Source: Enterococcus cecorum DSM 20682 = ATCC 43198 (lineage in GTDB: Bacteria; Bacillota; Bacilli; Lactobacillales; Enterococcaceae). Taken from it: DNA of 64,000 nt. Below, piece by piece: positions 21,123 to 30,218 of this stretch. Numbering within the stretch: position 1 is the first letter of the stretch; every line of letters starts with the position of its first letter. The notes under the pieces are model-generated. The model was not told the DNA's origin and searched no databases. It worked only from the letters and a program-made list of their open reading frames with translations. A program made the translations under genes and the position numbers. The DNA lies in assembly GCF_000407565.1 (NCBI RefSeq), contig NZ_ASWI01000003.1:683501-747500 (forward strand), given 5' to 3'.

Positions 21123-23801
21123 ATGAATAAAACAAGAAAGAAAGTTCATATTATTTCTCATAGTCATTGGGATAGAGAATGGTATATGTCCTATGAGCAA
21201 CATCATATGAGATTAATTGAACTGATTGATGATTTATTGGAGTTATTCAAAACAGATTCTGAATTTAACAGTTTTCATCTTGATGGGCAATCAATCATTA
21301 TTGATGACTATTTAAGTGTTCGACCAGAAAAAGAAGAAGAGCTAAGGTCAGCAATACGCCAAGGTAAATTGAAAATAGGGCCTTTTTATATACTACAGGA
21401 TGCTTTTTTGACAAGTTCAGAGTCTAATGTTCGCAATATGTTAATTGGCATGCAAGAAAGCCAAAAATGGGGTAGTCCTGTAATGCTAGGGTATTTTCCT
21501 GATACTTTTGGAAATATGGGACAAACACCGCAATTAATGCAACAAGTAAATATTACGACTGCCGCATTTGGTAGAGGAGTGCGGCCAATAGGGTTTGATA
21601 ATCAAATTTTATCAGATGAAAACTATTCTTCTCAATTTTCTGAAATGAATTGGATAGGTCCAGATGGATCTAAAATTTTAGGAATACTTTTTGCTAATTG
21701 GTATTCGAATGGTAATGAAATTCCAACAAGTGTTGAAAAAGCTAAAAAATTTTGGGATAAGAAATTAATGGATGCTGAAAAATATGCTTCAACAAATCAT
21801 TTACTTTTGATGAATGGTGTGGATCATCAACCAGTTCAAAAGGACATTACAAAAGCAATCAAATTAGCTAATGAATTATATCCTGATTATGATTTTATTC
21901 ACTCTAATTTTACTGATTATCTGTCTGCTGTAAAAGCAGAATTACCGAAAAATGTGGGGAATGTTTTTGGAGAACTTACTTCTCAAGAAACAGATGGATG
22001 GTTCACACTAGCAAATACAGCTTCTACAAGAGTGTATTTAAAACAATGGAACACTAAAGTTAGTCATCAACTAGAAAAGATTGCTGAACCATTGGCTTCG
22101 ATGGCATACGAGATTACAGGTAAATATCCAACCGATCAATTAACACATGCTTGGAAAACATTTATGCAAAATCATCCTCATGATAGTATTTGCGGTTGTT
22201 CTGTTGATGAAGTTTGTAGAGAGATGATTCCTCGGTTCGAAAAAGCAAATGAAGTAGGAAAATATGTAGAAGAAGAGGCCAAAAATCAATTAGTCTCTGA
22301 AATTGATACTAGTGTATTTCCAAAAGATAGTTTTCCTTTTGTAGTCTTTAATACATCAGGTACAGAAAAAGCAGGTTTAGCTAAAATTGATGTTGAAGTA
22401 GATAGAATTCCTTTTTCTTCTCTGTATCCTACAGATGGATATAATAAACTATCAGAAAAGAAATCTAAAAAATATCACGTGATTAACCAGTTTGGCGAAA
22501 GAATGGCCGCAATTGTATCGGATGAGAAAATACGATTTAATTACGATTTACCAAAGGATAAATTTCGCGAACCGTATATGGAAAAATATGTGACAGTAAC
22601 TGTAGCGATGGAGCAAATGCCTGGATTTTCATGGGAGAGTTTCGCACTTGTAAAAGCCGATTATGAATCTAATCAAGAGTCAATGGTAATAGATAATGGG
22701 TTTGGTCTAGAAAATGAGTTTATTAAGTTAAAAATTGAAAATCAGGGTAGTATACAAATTACCGATAAACAAACCAATAAAACCTTGAGTAATCTACTAA
22801 TTTTTGAAGATGTTGGAGATATCGGCAATGAATATGTTTTTAAGCAGCCATCTGAGGATCAGGCAATATTGTCTACACAATTTCCGTTTGAAGTCATTGT
22901 TGCTGAAGATAATGGATTGGAAGCAAAAATTATATTAAAAAATAAAATGCTAATCCCTGAATCTGCAAATAAGTTATTAAAAGAAGAGCAAGAAAAAATT
23001 GTTGATTTTAGATATAGAAAAGCGCAAAGATCTGAAAAAAAAGTTTCTTATGTAATTGAAACAGAAATTTCAATATCTAAAAATAGCAAGAATATCCATT
23101 TTAGTACAAAAGTAAATAATGTTGCAAAAGATCATAGATTGAGAGTTGTTTTTCCAACAAATATCATTTCAGAAACCCATGAAGCAGATAGTATATTCGA
23201 AACAGTTATTCGCCCTAATAAAGTTTCTAACTATTGGCAAAATCCTACCAACCCTCAGCATCAACAATCTTTTGTTAATATTCACGATAATGAGCATGGA
23301 GTAACAATTTCTAATATCGGATTAAATGAATATGAAGTAGTTGATGATAAAATCTGTTTAACTTTATTACGGTGTGTGGGAGAAATGGGAGATTGGGGAT
23401 ATTTTCCAACTCCAGATGCTCAATGTATTGGAGAGCATGTTTTTAATTATGCATTCGAACTCCATGCAAATGAATTAGATAGAATAAAAAGTTATCATCG
23501 TGCACATCAATTAGGGGTCCCTTTTATTGCTAAACAAACGGGCATTCATGAGGGAAGATTACAAACGAGTCACACATTTATTAAAATTCGAGGATTAATG
23601 TTTGAACCCACCGCATTGAAACGAAGATCAAAAGACAATGCTTTGATTTTAAGAGGATATAATTTGGGAAATCAGGAAGTTGGATTAGAGATATTTAAAG
23701 ATGGAAAGGTTCCTAAACAAACTTTAAATTTACTAGAAGAACCTATTGACGACAATAAAAAACAGTTGAAAGCATATGAAATTCGAACTGTGGAGATATA
23801 G
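21123..23801 (+). CDS. GH38 alpha-mannosidase
   Basis: 892 residues, full-length glycoside hydrolase family 38 (E. coli MngB-like size). The N-terminal metal-binding motif HIISHSHWDREWYMS, the nucleophile region GYFPDTFGNMGQT and the NHPHDSICGCSVDEV histidine/aspartate cluster are present, followed by the middle helical and C-terminal beta domains. It hydrolyses alpha-1,2/1,3/1,6 mannosidic links, Zn2+- or Ca2+-dependent. Cytoplasmic. It sits 18 bases behind GH125, with which it would complete removal of mannose from imported glycans. Confidence 0.95.
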   Translation: MNKTRKKVHIISHSHWDREWYMSYEQHHMRLIELIDDLLELFKTDSEFNSFHLDGQSIIIDDYLSVRPEKEEELRSAIRQGKLKIGPFYILQDAFLTSSESNVRNMLIGMQESQKWGSPVMLGYFPDTFGNMGQTPQLMQQVNITTAAFGRGVRPIGFDNQILSDENYSSQFSEMNWIGPDGSKILGILFANWYSNGNEIPTSVEKAKKFWDKKLMDAEKYASTNHLLLMNGVDHQPVQKDITKAIKLANELYPDYDFIHSNFTDYLSAVKAELPKNVGNVFGELTSQETDGWFTLANTASTRVYLKQWNTKVSHQLEKIAEPLASMAYEITGKYPTDQLTHAWKTFMQNHPHDSICGCSVDEVCREMIPRFEKANEVGKYVEEEAKNQLVSEIDTSVFPKDSFPFVVFNTSGTEKAGLAKIDVEVDRIPFSSLYPTDGYNKLSEKKSKKYHVINQFGERMAAIVSDEKIRFNYDLPKDKFREPYMEKYVTVTVAMEQMPGFSWESFALVKADYESNQESMVIDNGFGLENEFIKLKIENQGSIQITDKQTNKTLSNLLIFEDVGDIGNEYVFKQPSEDQAILSTQFPFEVIVAEDNGLEAKIILKNKMLIPESANKLLKEEQEKIVDFRYRKAQRSEKKVSYVIETEISISKNSKNIHFSTKVNNVAKDHRLRVVFPTNIISETHEADSIFETVIRPNKVSNYWQNPTNPQHQQSFVNIHDNEHGVTISNIGLNEYEVVDDKICLTLLRCVGEMGDWGYFPTPDAQCIGEHVFNYAFELHANELDRIKSYHRAHQLGVPFIAKQTGIHEGRLQTSHTFIKIRGLMFEPTALKRRSKDNALILRGYNLGNQEVGLEIFKDGKVPKQTLNLLEEPIDDNKKQLKAYEIRTVEI

Positions 23802-23821
23802 ATAGAATGGAGGCACAACGA

Positions 23822-25171
23822 ATGACTTCAATCAAATTTATTGCAGTTGGTGAAAAGGAAGAAAAGATAATTAATCGTGTTCAAATGTTATTTAGTGAAA
23901 TTGGTTATAGATTAATTGACTCAGATAAATCTATCTATGTAGAGATTAATGCTAGATTAGATGAAGAATTCAATTTCCTTCAAGATGATAGCTTAAAACT
24001 TGTAGCTAAAAATGAACGTATATTATTTCGTAGCATGGTGCAATTACTCATTCACAGTTTATTAGGTGAGGGTCTAAAGGTTTCCTCGCCTAATGTGAAT
24101 GAACGTTGCTTGATGTTGGATATTGGACGAAAATATTATTCATTACCAATTTTGAAAAGTTTGGTTCAAGTAATGGCTCTTTTCAATTTTACTCATTTGC
24201 AGCTGCATTTTTCTGAGAATGAAGGATTTAGAATTGAATCAAAAAAATATCCAAAAATTGTTTCTAATCATTTTTTGAGACAAAGTGAAATCAAAGAACT
24301 CATTGATTATGCGCAAAAATATTATATTGAAATAATTCCTGACATAGATAGCCCAGGTCATCTTGCTAAGGTTTTACAGAATTATCCAGAATATCAATTG
24401 ATGAAACTACAAGAAAATCAACTAGTTAGAGACAAAACCGCTTTAGATATATTGAATCCTGAAGCCGTAGAATTTGTTTTTAGTATATACCAAGAATATG
24501 CTAATCTATTTAAACAAAGCAAATATTTTCATATTGGTGCAGATGAGTTTATTGAATTTGATAAGCTAGAAGACTATCCTACTCTGGTAAAAGAAGCTCA
24601 AAGTAAATTTGGGGATAAAGCGAGTGGAATAGAGTTATTCATTTTATATGTTAATGAATTAATACAAAAAATGAATAATTTAGGATTTATTGTTCGTGTA
24701 TGGAATGATGGATTTTATCGGTTAAATCGTGAGGAAAAAATAAGTTTAACTAGTGATTGCCAAATTTCATATTGGACTAAATGGAATAAAAATATGGCTC
24801 CAATCGAAAAATATTTATCTTTAGGATACGAAGTAATCAATCACAATGATAATTATTTATACTATGTTTTAGGAAATAACTCTAGTTACACATTGCCTAC
24901 TTATGAAAAGATCCAAGAGAATTTCGAAACTCTTACCTTTGCAAATAACCAAAATATTGAAAAGGACAACAAAAATCAGGTGATTGGAGTAGCCTTGTCT
25001 GTATGGGCAGATGAACCGAATAAACAATCTTGTCAAGAAATATGCGAATCTCTATTTTATTTATTAGCTGCGATGAACGAAAAAGTAAGCGGCTATAAGC
25101 TCAGTAAACGATGCTATTTGCCTTTATTTAATTCTTGGAAAAAATATGTATTAGGTGAGATAACAAGCTAG
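23822..25171 (+). CDS. GH20-family beta-N-acetylhexosaminidase (GH20C-like)
   Basis: About 449 residues with a GH20 catalytic barrel: LMLDIGRKYYS (strand 1), HLQLHFSENEGFRIE, IIPDIDSPGH and the catalytic pair in KYFHIGADEFIEF. The usual HMDxxRHF-type start is reduced to LMLDIGRKYY. No signal peptide, so it probably acts on short imported GlcNAc-containing fragments, as proposed for the pneumococcal enzyme next to GH38/GH125. Start moved from ATG 23807 to ATG 23822, which GGAGG at 23809-23813 supports. Exact substrate unknown. Confidence 0.85.
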   Translation: MTSIKFIAVGEKEEKIINRVQMLFSEIGYRLIDSDKSIYVEINARLDEEFNFLQDDSLKLVAKNERILFRSMVQLLIHSLLGEGLKVSSPNVNERCLMLDIGRKYYSLPILKSLVQVMALFNFTHLQLHFSENEGFRIESKKYPKIVSNHFLRQSEIKELIDYAQKYYIEIIPDIDSPGHLAKVLQNYPEYQLMKLQENQLVRDKTALDILNPEAVEFVFSIYQEYANLFKQSKYFHIGADEFIEFDKLEDYPTLVKEAQSKFGDKASGIELFILYVNELIQKMNNLGFIVRVWNDGFYRLNREEKISLTSDCQISYWTKWNKNMAPIEKYLSLGYEVINHNDNYLYYVLGNNSSYTLPTYEKIQENFETLTFANNQNIEKDNKNQVIGVALSVWADEPNKQSCQEICESLFYLLAAMNEKVSGYKLSKRCYLPLFNSWKKYVLGEITS

Positions 25172-25190
25172 AAACGAGGAGAGATAGAAA

Positions 25191-26591
25191 ATGACGAAAT
25201 ATCAATTTCCACAAGATTTCTTTTGGGGGTCAGCCGCTAGTGGTCCGCAAACAGAGGGACGCGTAACCGGAGATGGTAAAGGCGAAAATATTTGGGATTA
25301 TTGGTATCAACAAAATCCAACACCCTTTTTTAATCAAGTAGGACCAGAAAAGACTTCACAAGTGTATACCAAATATAAAGAAGATATTCAATTAATGAAG
25401 CAAGTCGGACATAATTCGTTTCGTACTTCAATTCAATGGAGTCGACTCATTCCAGAGGGTGTCGGGAAAGTGAACGAAAAGGCGGTACAATTTTATAATG
25501 ATTATATTGATGAACTCATTGCCAATGGTATCGAGCCTTTTATCAATTTATATCATTTTGACATGCCGATGAAACTACAAGAACAAGGTGGTTGGTTAAA
25601 TCGTCAAACAGTAGAGGCTTATGTAAATTATGCGAAGACTTGTTTTGAATTGTTTGGGGATCGGGTGAAATATTGGTTTACCCATAATGAACCAATTGTG
25701 CCTGTTGAAGGTGGGTATTTATATCAATTTCATTATCCAGCTGAGGTTAATATGAAGCATGCTGTTCAAGTCGGTTATCATGAAGCTTTAGCCAGTGCCC
25801 TTGCAATTCAAGCTTATCATCAAATGAATCTAGGTGGTCAAATTGGGATTATTTTAAATCTTACCCCAAGCTATCCTCGTGATGAAAACAATCCCGCAGA
25901 TGTCAAAGCGAGTCAATTGGCCGATGCTTTCTTTAATCGTTCATTTTTAGAACCAGCCATCAAAGGAGAATATCCACAAGATTTAATTGAAGTGGTCAAA
26001 CAATTAGATTTACTACCTGAAAGAAAAACTGAAGATGCTGCGATTTTCAAAGAGAATACCATTGATTTTCTAGGCATTAATTATTATCAACCACGCCGAA
26101 TCAAAGCAAAGGAAAATTTATCAAAAGTTGATCCGAATCATCCAATGCCTGATGATTTCTTTGATAACTATGAAATGCCAGGTCGTAAAATGAATCCTTA
26201 CCGTGGTTGGGAAATATATGAAAAAGGGATTTATGATATCTTAATCAATGTTCGTGATAATTATGGCAATATTCCGTGTTATATCTCGGAAAATGGCATG
26301 GGTGTGGAAGGTGAAGAACGCTTTATCAATGAAGAAGGGCAAATTGAGGATGATTATCGCATTGAATTTGTGCAAAATCATTTGAAATATGTCCATCAAG
26401 CCATTCAAGAAGGTGCCAATTGTAAAGGATATCATATGTGGACTTGCATGGATAACTGGTCATGGTTGAATGCCTATAAGAATCGCTATGGCTTTATCTC
26501 AGTCGATTTGGTCAATGATGGGAAAAGAACAATTAAGAAATCTGGACATTGGTTCAAACAAGTGGCTGATAAAAATGGTTTTGAAGCCTAA
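25191..26591 (+). CDS. GH1 beta-glycosidase, probably acting on non-phosphorylated sugar
   Basis: 466 residues, family GH1. The acid/base region WFTHNEPIVP and the nucleophile region YISENGMGV are present. At the C-terminus the segment SWLNAYKNRYGFISVDL has Asn where 6-phospho-enzymes such as LacG have the phosphate-binding Lys (EKRYG pattern); the neighbouring BglA-type gene at 34443 keeps K-R-Y-G. Together with an ABC rather than PTS context, this suggests an unphosphorylated beta-linked substrate such as a beta-mannoside or chitobiose-type fragment (inference). Last gene of the mannosidase operon. Confidence 0.85.
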   Translation: MTKYQFPQDFFWGSAASGPQTEGRVTGDGKGENIWDYWYQQNPTPFFNQVGPEKTSQVYTKYKEDIQLMKQVGHNSFRTSIQWSRLIPEGVGKVNEKAVQFYNDYIDELIANGIEPFINLYHFDMPMKLQEQGGWLNRQTVEAYVNYAKTCFELFGDRVKYWFTHNEPIVPVEGGYLYQFHYPAEVNMKHAVQVGYHEALASALAIQAYHQMNLGGQIGIILNLTPSYPRDENNPADVKASQLADAFFNRSFLEPAIKGEYPQDLIEVVKQLDLLPERKTEDAAIFKENTIDFLGINYYQPRRIKAKENLSKVDPNHPMPDDFFDNYEMPGRKMNPYRGWEIYEKGIYDILINVRDNYGNIPCYISENGMGVEGEERFINEEGQIEDDYRIEFVQNHLKYVHQAIQEGANCKGYHMWTCMDNWSWLNAYKNRYGFISVDLVNDGKRTIKKSGHWFKQVADKNGFEA

Positions 26592-26676
26592 AATCTATGG
26601 AAAAATCATGCTGGAGGCGGATACATTTTTAAGATTCTTTTGCTAAAATCAAATAAAAAGCAAAGGATGATGTGTG

Positions 26677-26904
26677 ATGTGGCTAGGTTTTGTCATAATC
26701 GGTTTATTAGTTGGTATAGGTCTATGGTTTTTCAGTACGCGATGCAAACCACTGCCTAAAGTCATGTCGAGGCAAGATGAACACCTGATTTCCCAAATCA
26801 TACGTAAGAGCCCAAATAAAGATTTAGCCATCAAACGTATTCGCTGTTCCTTTAAGCTTTCGATGAGTCAAGCAACAGATTTATATATGAATGCTCAAAA
26901 ATAA
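26677..26904 (+). CDS. Small single-pass membrane protein of unknown function
   Basis: About 75 residues. An N-terminal hydrophobic helix (WLGFVIIGLLVGIGLWFF) is followed by a basic, polar tail. The tail segment DLAIKRIRCSFKLSMSQATDLY is faintly like the C-terminal helix-turn-helix of ribosomal L7/L12-type domains seen in other small Firmicutes proteins, but this is weak. ATG 26677 fits AAAGGATG at 26662-26669. It lies between the mannosidase operon and the convergent treR gene. Confidence 0.6.
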   Translation: MWLGFVIIGLLVGIGLWFFSTRCKPLPKVMSRQDEHLISQIIRKSPNKDLAIKRIRCSFKLSMSQATDLYMNAQK

Positions 26905-26951
26905 AAAAGTAGCTTTCTTCTATGATATATCAATAGAAGAAAGCTACTTTT
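26905..26951. terminator. Bidirectional terminator between the small membrane protein and treR
   Basis: A long stem: the A-run and GTAGCTTTCTTCTAT pair with ATAGAAGAAAGCTACT and the T-run, with the loop around GATATATCA. Both strands end in a run of T. Confidence 0.9.
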
Positions 26952-27668
26952 TTACAATTGGTGGCGACGAGCAAAATCATGAAATTTAAACTTGTCGAGG
27001 CGATGATGGCTTTCTGTATATTGAAATTGCCGCATATTTTTTAAGAAGACGCGACTTGTCACCGAAACAATGTGGGTATCTTGCTCATTTAAATCCAAAT
27101 ATAATTTATCCAAGGTTTTAACAGGATCAACCGTAATTTCTTTTTCAGCAAAAGAGATTTCTAGTCCGAGCTGTTTTTCAAAATATGCATATAAGGAATC
27201 TTTGGCAATTTCAGTATCGAGCTCTTTCACAAATTCTAGCGCAATCAAATCCCAATCTAAAATTACCTTTTGCCCATCAATTTTACGGCTTCTTAGGACG
27301 GACCAAACTTCATGATTTTCTTCAAAGCCAGTTTTTTCAGCTAGTTCTTTTTTGACAATTAGCTTGGTTAAACTTTCGACTTGGGTGCTGCTATCATAAC
27401 CATAGGCATTTTGTAACTCTTTATAACTAGTTAGACCAGAAACAGGGAAACGTAACTGTTCTCTTCTTAAGACTAATGAACCTTTACCTTGAACTTTTTT
27501 GATATAGCCATGGTTGGTCAATTGCTGCAAGGCTTTGCGAATCGTATCGCGTGAGGCTTCAAAGTGCTTAGCTAATTGGCTTTCACTTGGTAAAAAGGTT
27601 TCTGGGGGATAATTTCCCAATAAGATTTCACTTTCTAATTGTTGATAGATTAATTCATATATTTTCAT
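26952..27668 (-). CDS. treR: Trehalose operon repressor TreR (GntR family)
   Basis: 238-residue GntR-family repressor of the TreR/FadR-like HutC group. The N-terminal winged helix is YPPETFLPSESQLAKHFEASR...IRKALQQLTNHGYI, then a UTRA effector domain with the RFPVSGLTSYKELQNAYGY opening characteristic of TreR. The known effector is trehalose-6-phosphate. ATG 27668 is preferred over TTG 27671 (AGAGGGG upstream). It faces the PTS gene divergently. TGTATGTACA-type sequence overlaps its own upstream region, suggesting autorepression. Confidence 0.85.
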   Translation of the reverse strand: MKIYELIYQQLESEILLGNYPPETFLPSESQLAKHFEASRDTIRKALQQLTNHGYIKKVQGKGSLVLRREQLRFPVSGLTSYKELQNAYGYDSSTQVESLTKLIVKKELAEKTGFEENHEVWSVLRSRKIDGQKVILDWDLIALEFVKELDTEIAKDSLYAYFEKQLGLEISFAEKEITVDPVKTLDKLYLDLNEQDTHIVSVTSRVFLKNMRQFQYTESHHRLDKFKFHDFARRHQL

Positions 27669-27684
27669 CAAGGACCCCTCTAAC

Positions 27685-27696
27685 TTGTATGTACAT
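27685..27696. promoter_or_regulatory. TreR-like operator upstream of treR
   Basis: TTGTATGTACAT, close to the TTGTATATACAA consensus known for B. subtilis TreR. It lies 17 bases upstream of the treR start codon, next to a minus-strand -10-like TATGAT. A weaker half-site, TTATACAA, occurs at 27971-27978 before the PTS gene. Confidence 0.55.
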
Positions 27697-27913
27697 CATA
27701 AATACTTAACATCTCTATCATACGAAAAAAATGGATATTATTTATAAAAAATTAAAAAAAATTAATTTATAAGCAAGTGATACTTTAGCTTGTTGGTGAA
27801 TTTCCATACAGGTAGGTAGAATAAAGACATATTTATATCTGGGGGACCGGTAACAGAAACCGAATGATTAAAATGCTCTAATTTAAGAAAATTTTCAAAC
27901 GTGTTTTCAAAGT

Positions 27914-27951
27914 TGTAAACGGTTTACAAAAAATATCAAATACAGTATATT
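27914..27951 (+). promoter_or_regulatory. Promoter with overlapping cre site for the trehalose PTS gene
   Basis: A palindromic cre-type sequence TGTAAACGGTTTACA (27914-27928) contains the -35 TTTACA (27923-27928); 17 bases later comes -10 TATATT (27946-27951). CcpA binding would directly block RNA polymerase. In the rest of the 27669-28003 gap I see only A/T-rich sequence and a short CGGT/ACCG inverted repeat near 27850, nothing assignable. Confidence 0.8.
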
Positions 27952-28003
27952 AACCATGTAAGAAACATAGTTATACAAGTTGTTTATAAGGAGGAAAAAA
28001 ACT

Positions 28004-30007
28004 ATGGGCAAATATGATAAAGAAGCCAAAGAATTGCTATCTGCCATTGGTGGTAGAGAAAACGTGTCAGCCGTTACCCACTGTGCGACAAGAATGCGTT
28101 TTGTCTTAAATGATCCAAAAAAAGCAGACGAAGCAACAATCGAAAACATTCCAGTGGTTAAAGGAATGTTTACGAATGCAGGGCAATTCCAAGTAATTAT
28201 TGGTAATGATGTTCCTGTATTCTACAATGATTTTATTGCAGTATCTGGACTATCTGGGGTTTCTAAAGAAGATGCGAAATCAGCTGCGAAACAAAACCAA
28301 AATCCAGTACAACGTGTGATTACCATGTTAGCTGAAATCTTCACACCATTATTACCAGCAATTATCGTAGGTGGTTTAATTTTAGGTTTCCGTAATATTT
28401 TAGAAGGTGTGCAATTCGGCTTTTTAGGTAATCAAACAATTGTTGCCGTATCGCCATTCTGGAATGGGGTAAATAGTTTCTTGTGGTTACCTGGTGAAGC
28501 GATTTTCCACTTCTTGCCAGTAGGTATTACTTGGAGTATTGCTCGTCGAATGGGTGCTACTGAAATTTTGGGGATTGTCTTAGGGATTACTTTAGTTTCT
28601 CCTCAATTGTTAAATGCTTATTCTGTAAATGGTACTTCTGCTGCTGAAATTGCGAAAAACTGGTCTTGGGATTTTGGTTTCTTCCAAGTAGCTAAAATTG
28701 GTTACCAAGCACAAGTGATTCCAGCGATGATGGCCGGATTCTTACTTGTTTACTTAGAAAGATTCTTTAGAAAACGTATCCCTGAATCTGTTTCAATGAT
28801 TTTCGTACCATTCTTCTCATTATTACCAACAATCATTGCGGCTCATACTATTTTAGGTCCAATTGGTTGGAAGATTGGTTCAGGTATTTCTTGGATTGTG
28901 AATACTGGTTTAGAATCACCTCTTAACTGGTTATTCGGTGGTATTTTCGGTGCGGTTTATGCGCCATTAGTAATCACTGGTTTGCACCATACCACTTTAG
29001 CGATTGACTCTCAATTAATTGCCGACTTTGGTTCAACTAACCTTTGGCCAATGATCTGTTTATCTAATATCGCGCAAGGTGCTGCAGTATTAGCGGTTGT
29101 TATTGCTCACCGTGGAAACAAAAAAGAAGAACAAATCTCAGTACCATCTGTCATTTCAGCTTGGTTAGGGGTTACTGAGCCAGCGATGTTCGGGATTAAC
29201 TTAAAATATGTTTATCCATTCGTGGCAGCGATGATTGGTTCAGGTATTGCAGGTATGTTTATTACAATTATGAAAGTTCGTGCCAATGCGATTGGTGTCG
29301 GTGGTTTACCGGGGATTTTAGCTATCAAGAATAGTTTAGGTGTTGGTAAAGGTACAGGTGCGCAAGGTTATGTAATCTTCTTGATTGCGATGGCGATTGC
29401 AATTGTTGTACCAATAGTGTTAACTTTATTCTTCCGTAAAGCAGGCATCTTTAACAAAATCGACCGTGTAGAACAAACCATTCCAGTTGGTTTAGATGAA
29501 GTAGATGAAACACCAAAAGCAACTGAAGCAAAAGTTGTGGCTGCAGGTACAAAAACTGATGTTAAAGCACCATTTACTGGACAATTATTACCATTAGCTG
29601 AAGCCAAAGATCCAGTATTTGCACAAGGTACAATGGGACAAGGGGTTGTGATTGATCCTTCTGAAGGTAAATTAGTTGCACCATTTGATGGTACAGTCAG
29701 CTTATTATTCCCAACAAAACATGCGATTGGTTTAGTTAGTGATACAGGTGTAGAGGTCTTGATTCACGTTGGTTTAGACACGGTAGAATTAGATGGTAAA
29801 GGCTTCACTGCACATGTGAAACAAGGCGATGCGGTTAAAGCGGGACAATTATTACTTGAAGTTGACTTAAATGTAGTTAAAGAAGCAGGTTATACGACAC
29901 AAACACCAGTCATTATTACTAATTCTACTGATTTTCAGGTGGATCCAGTGGTAGCTACAAAACCAGTGAATGCTGGCGAAACGGTTGTAACTGTAACAAG
30001 CTTATAA
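28004..30007 (+). CDS. treP: Trehalose-type PTS permease, IIBCA fusion
   Basis: About 667 residues with domains in the order EIIB (phospho-Cys in VTHCATRMRF, residue ~26), EIIC (ten-helix channel, ~100-470, with GEAIFHFLPVGITWSIARRMG and TEILGIVLGITLVSPQLLNAYS typical of trehalose permeases) and EIIA (phospho-His in LIHVGLDTVELDGKG near residue 590). Imports trehalose as trehalose-6-phosphate. Start is ATG 28004 behind AAGGAGG. No GH13 phosphotrehalase or GH65 phosphorylase lies next to it, which is unusual. Divergent to treR. Confidence 0.85.
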   Translation: MGKYDKEAKELLSAIGGRENVSAVTHCATRMRFVLNDPKKADEATIENIPVVKGMFTNAGQFQVIIGNDVPVFYNDFIAVSGLSGVSKEDAKSAAKQNQNPVQRVITMLAEIFTPLLPAIIVGGLILGFRNILEGVQFGFLGNQTIVAVSPFWNGVNSFLWLPGEAIFHFLPVGITWSIARRMGATEILGIVLGITLVSPQLLNAYSVNGTSAAEIAKNWSWDFGFFQVAKIGYQAQVIPAMMAGFLLVYLERFFRKRIPESVSMIFVPFFSLLPTIIAAHTILGPIGWKIGSGISWIVNTGLESPLNWLFGGIFGAVYAPLVITGLHHTTLAIDSQLIADFGSTNLWPMICLSNIAQGAAVLAVVIAHRGNKKEEQISVPSVISAWLGVTEPAMFGINLKYVYPFVAAMIGSGIAGMFITIMKVRANAIGVGGLPGILAIKNSLGVGKGTGAQGYVIFLIAMAIAIVVPIVLTLFFRKAGIFNKIDRVEQTIPVGLDEVDETPKATEAKVVAAGTKTDVKAPFTGQLLPLAEAKDPVFAQGTMGQGVVIDPSEGKLVAPFDGTVSLLFPTKHAIGLVSDTGVEVLIHVGLDTVELDGKGFTAHVKQGDAVKAGQLLLEVDLNVVKEAGYTTQTPVIITNSTDFQVDPVVATKPVNAGETVVTVTSL

Positions 30008-30023
30008 TAAAAATTAGTCATGG

Positions 30024-30055
30024 ACTCATCACACCTAGTTGTGGTGAGTTTTTTT
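30024..30055 (+). terminator. Terminator of the PTS gene
   Basis: ACTCATCACA (30024-30033) pairs with TGTGGTGAGT (30040-30049), six-base loop, followed by seven T. Confidence 0.9.
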
Positions 30056-30134
30056 CTTATATCCCCACGTATTATTTTTATTAAAATGTTAGCGTCTACT
30101 TATTTAGAATATACTAAAAATCGTTATTCAATGC

Positions 30135-30163
30135 TTGCAATTATAGTGGAAAATACTTAATCT
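30135..30163 (+). promoter_or_regulatory. Putative promoter of the nucleoside transporter gene
   Basis: TTGCAA (30135-30140) and TAATCT (30158-30163) with a 17-base spacer. A perfect TreR-type palindrome follows about 20 bases downstream. Confidence 0.55.
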
Positions 30164-30181
30164 ATAAAACAGTATGTCAAA

Positions 30182-30192
30182 TGTATATACAA
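30182..30192. promoter_or_regulatory. TreR-type operator in front of the nucleoside transporter gene
   Basis: TGTATATACAA contains the perfect palindrome TGTATATACA, nearly identical to the B. subtilis TreR consensus and to the site upstream of treR here. It lies just downstream of the likely transcription start, a position suited to repression. Confidence 0.5.
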
Positions 30193-30218
30193 GAAAAAAG
30201 AAATGAAGAGGTGGGAAA

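Noticed and set aside
26924-26932. GATATATCA in the loop of the treR-side terminator, similar to the mannosidase operator core
   Set aside because: Only nine bases match and they lack the ATATAG part; in this A/T-rich sequence it is probably chance.
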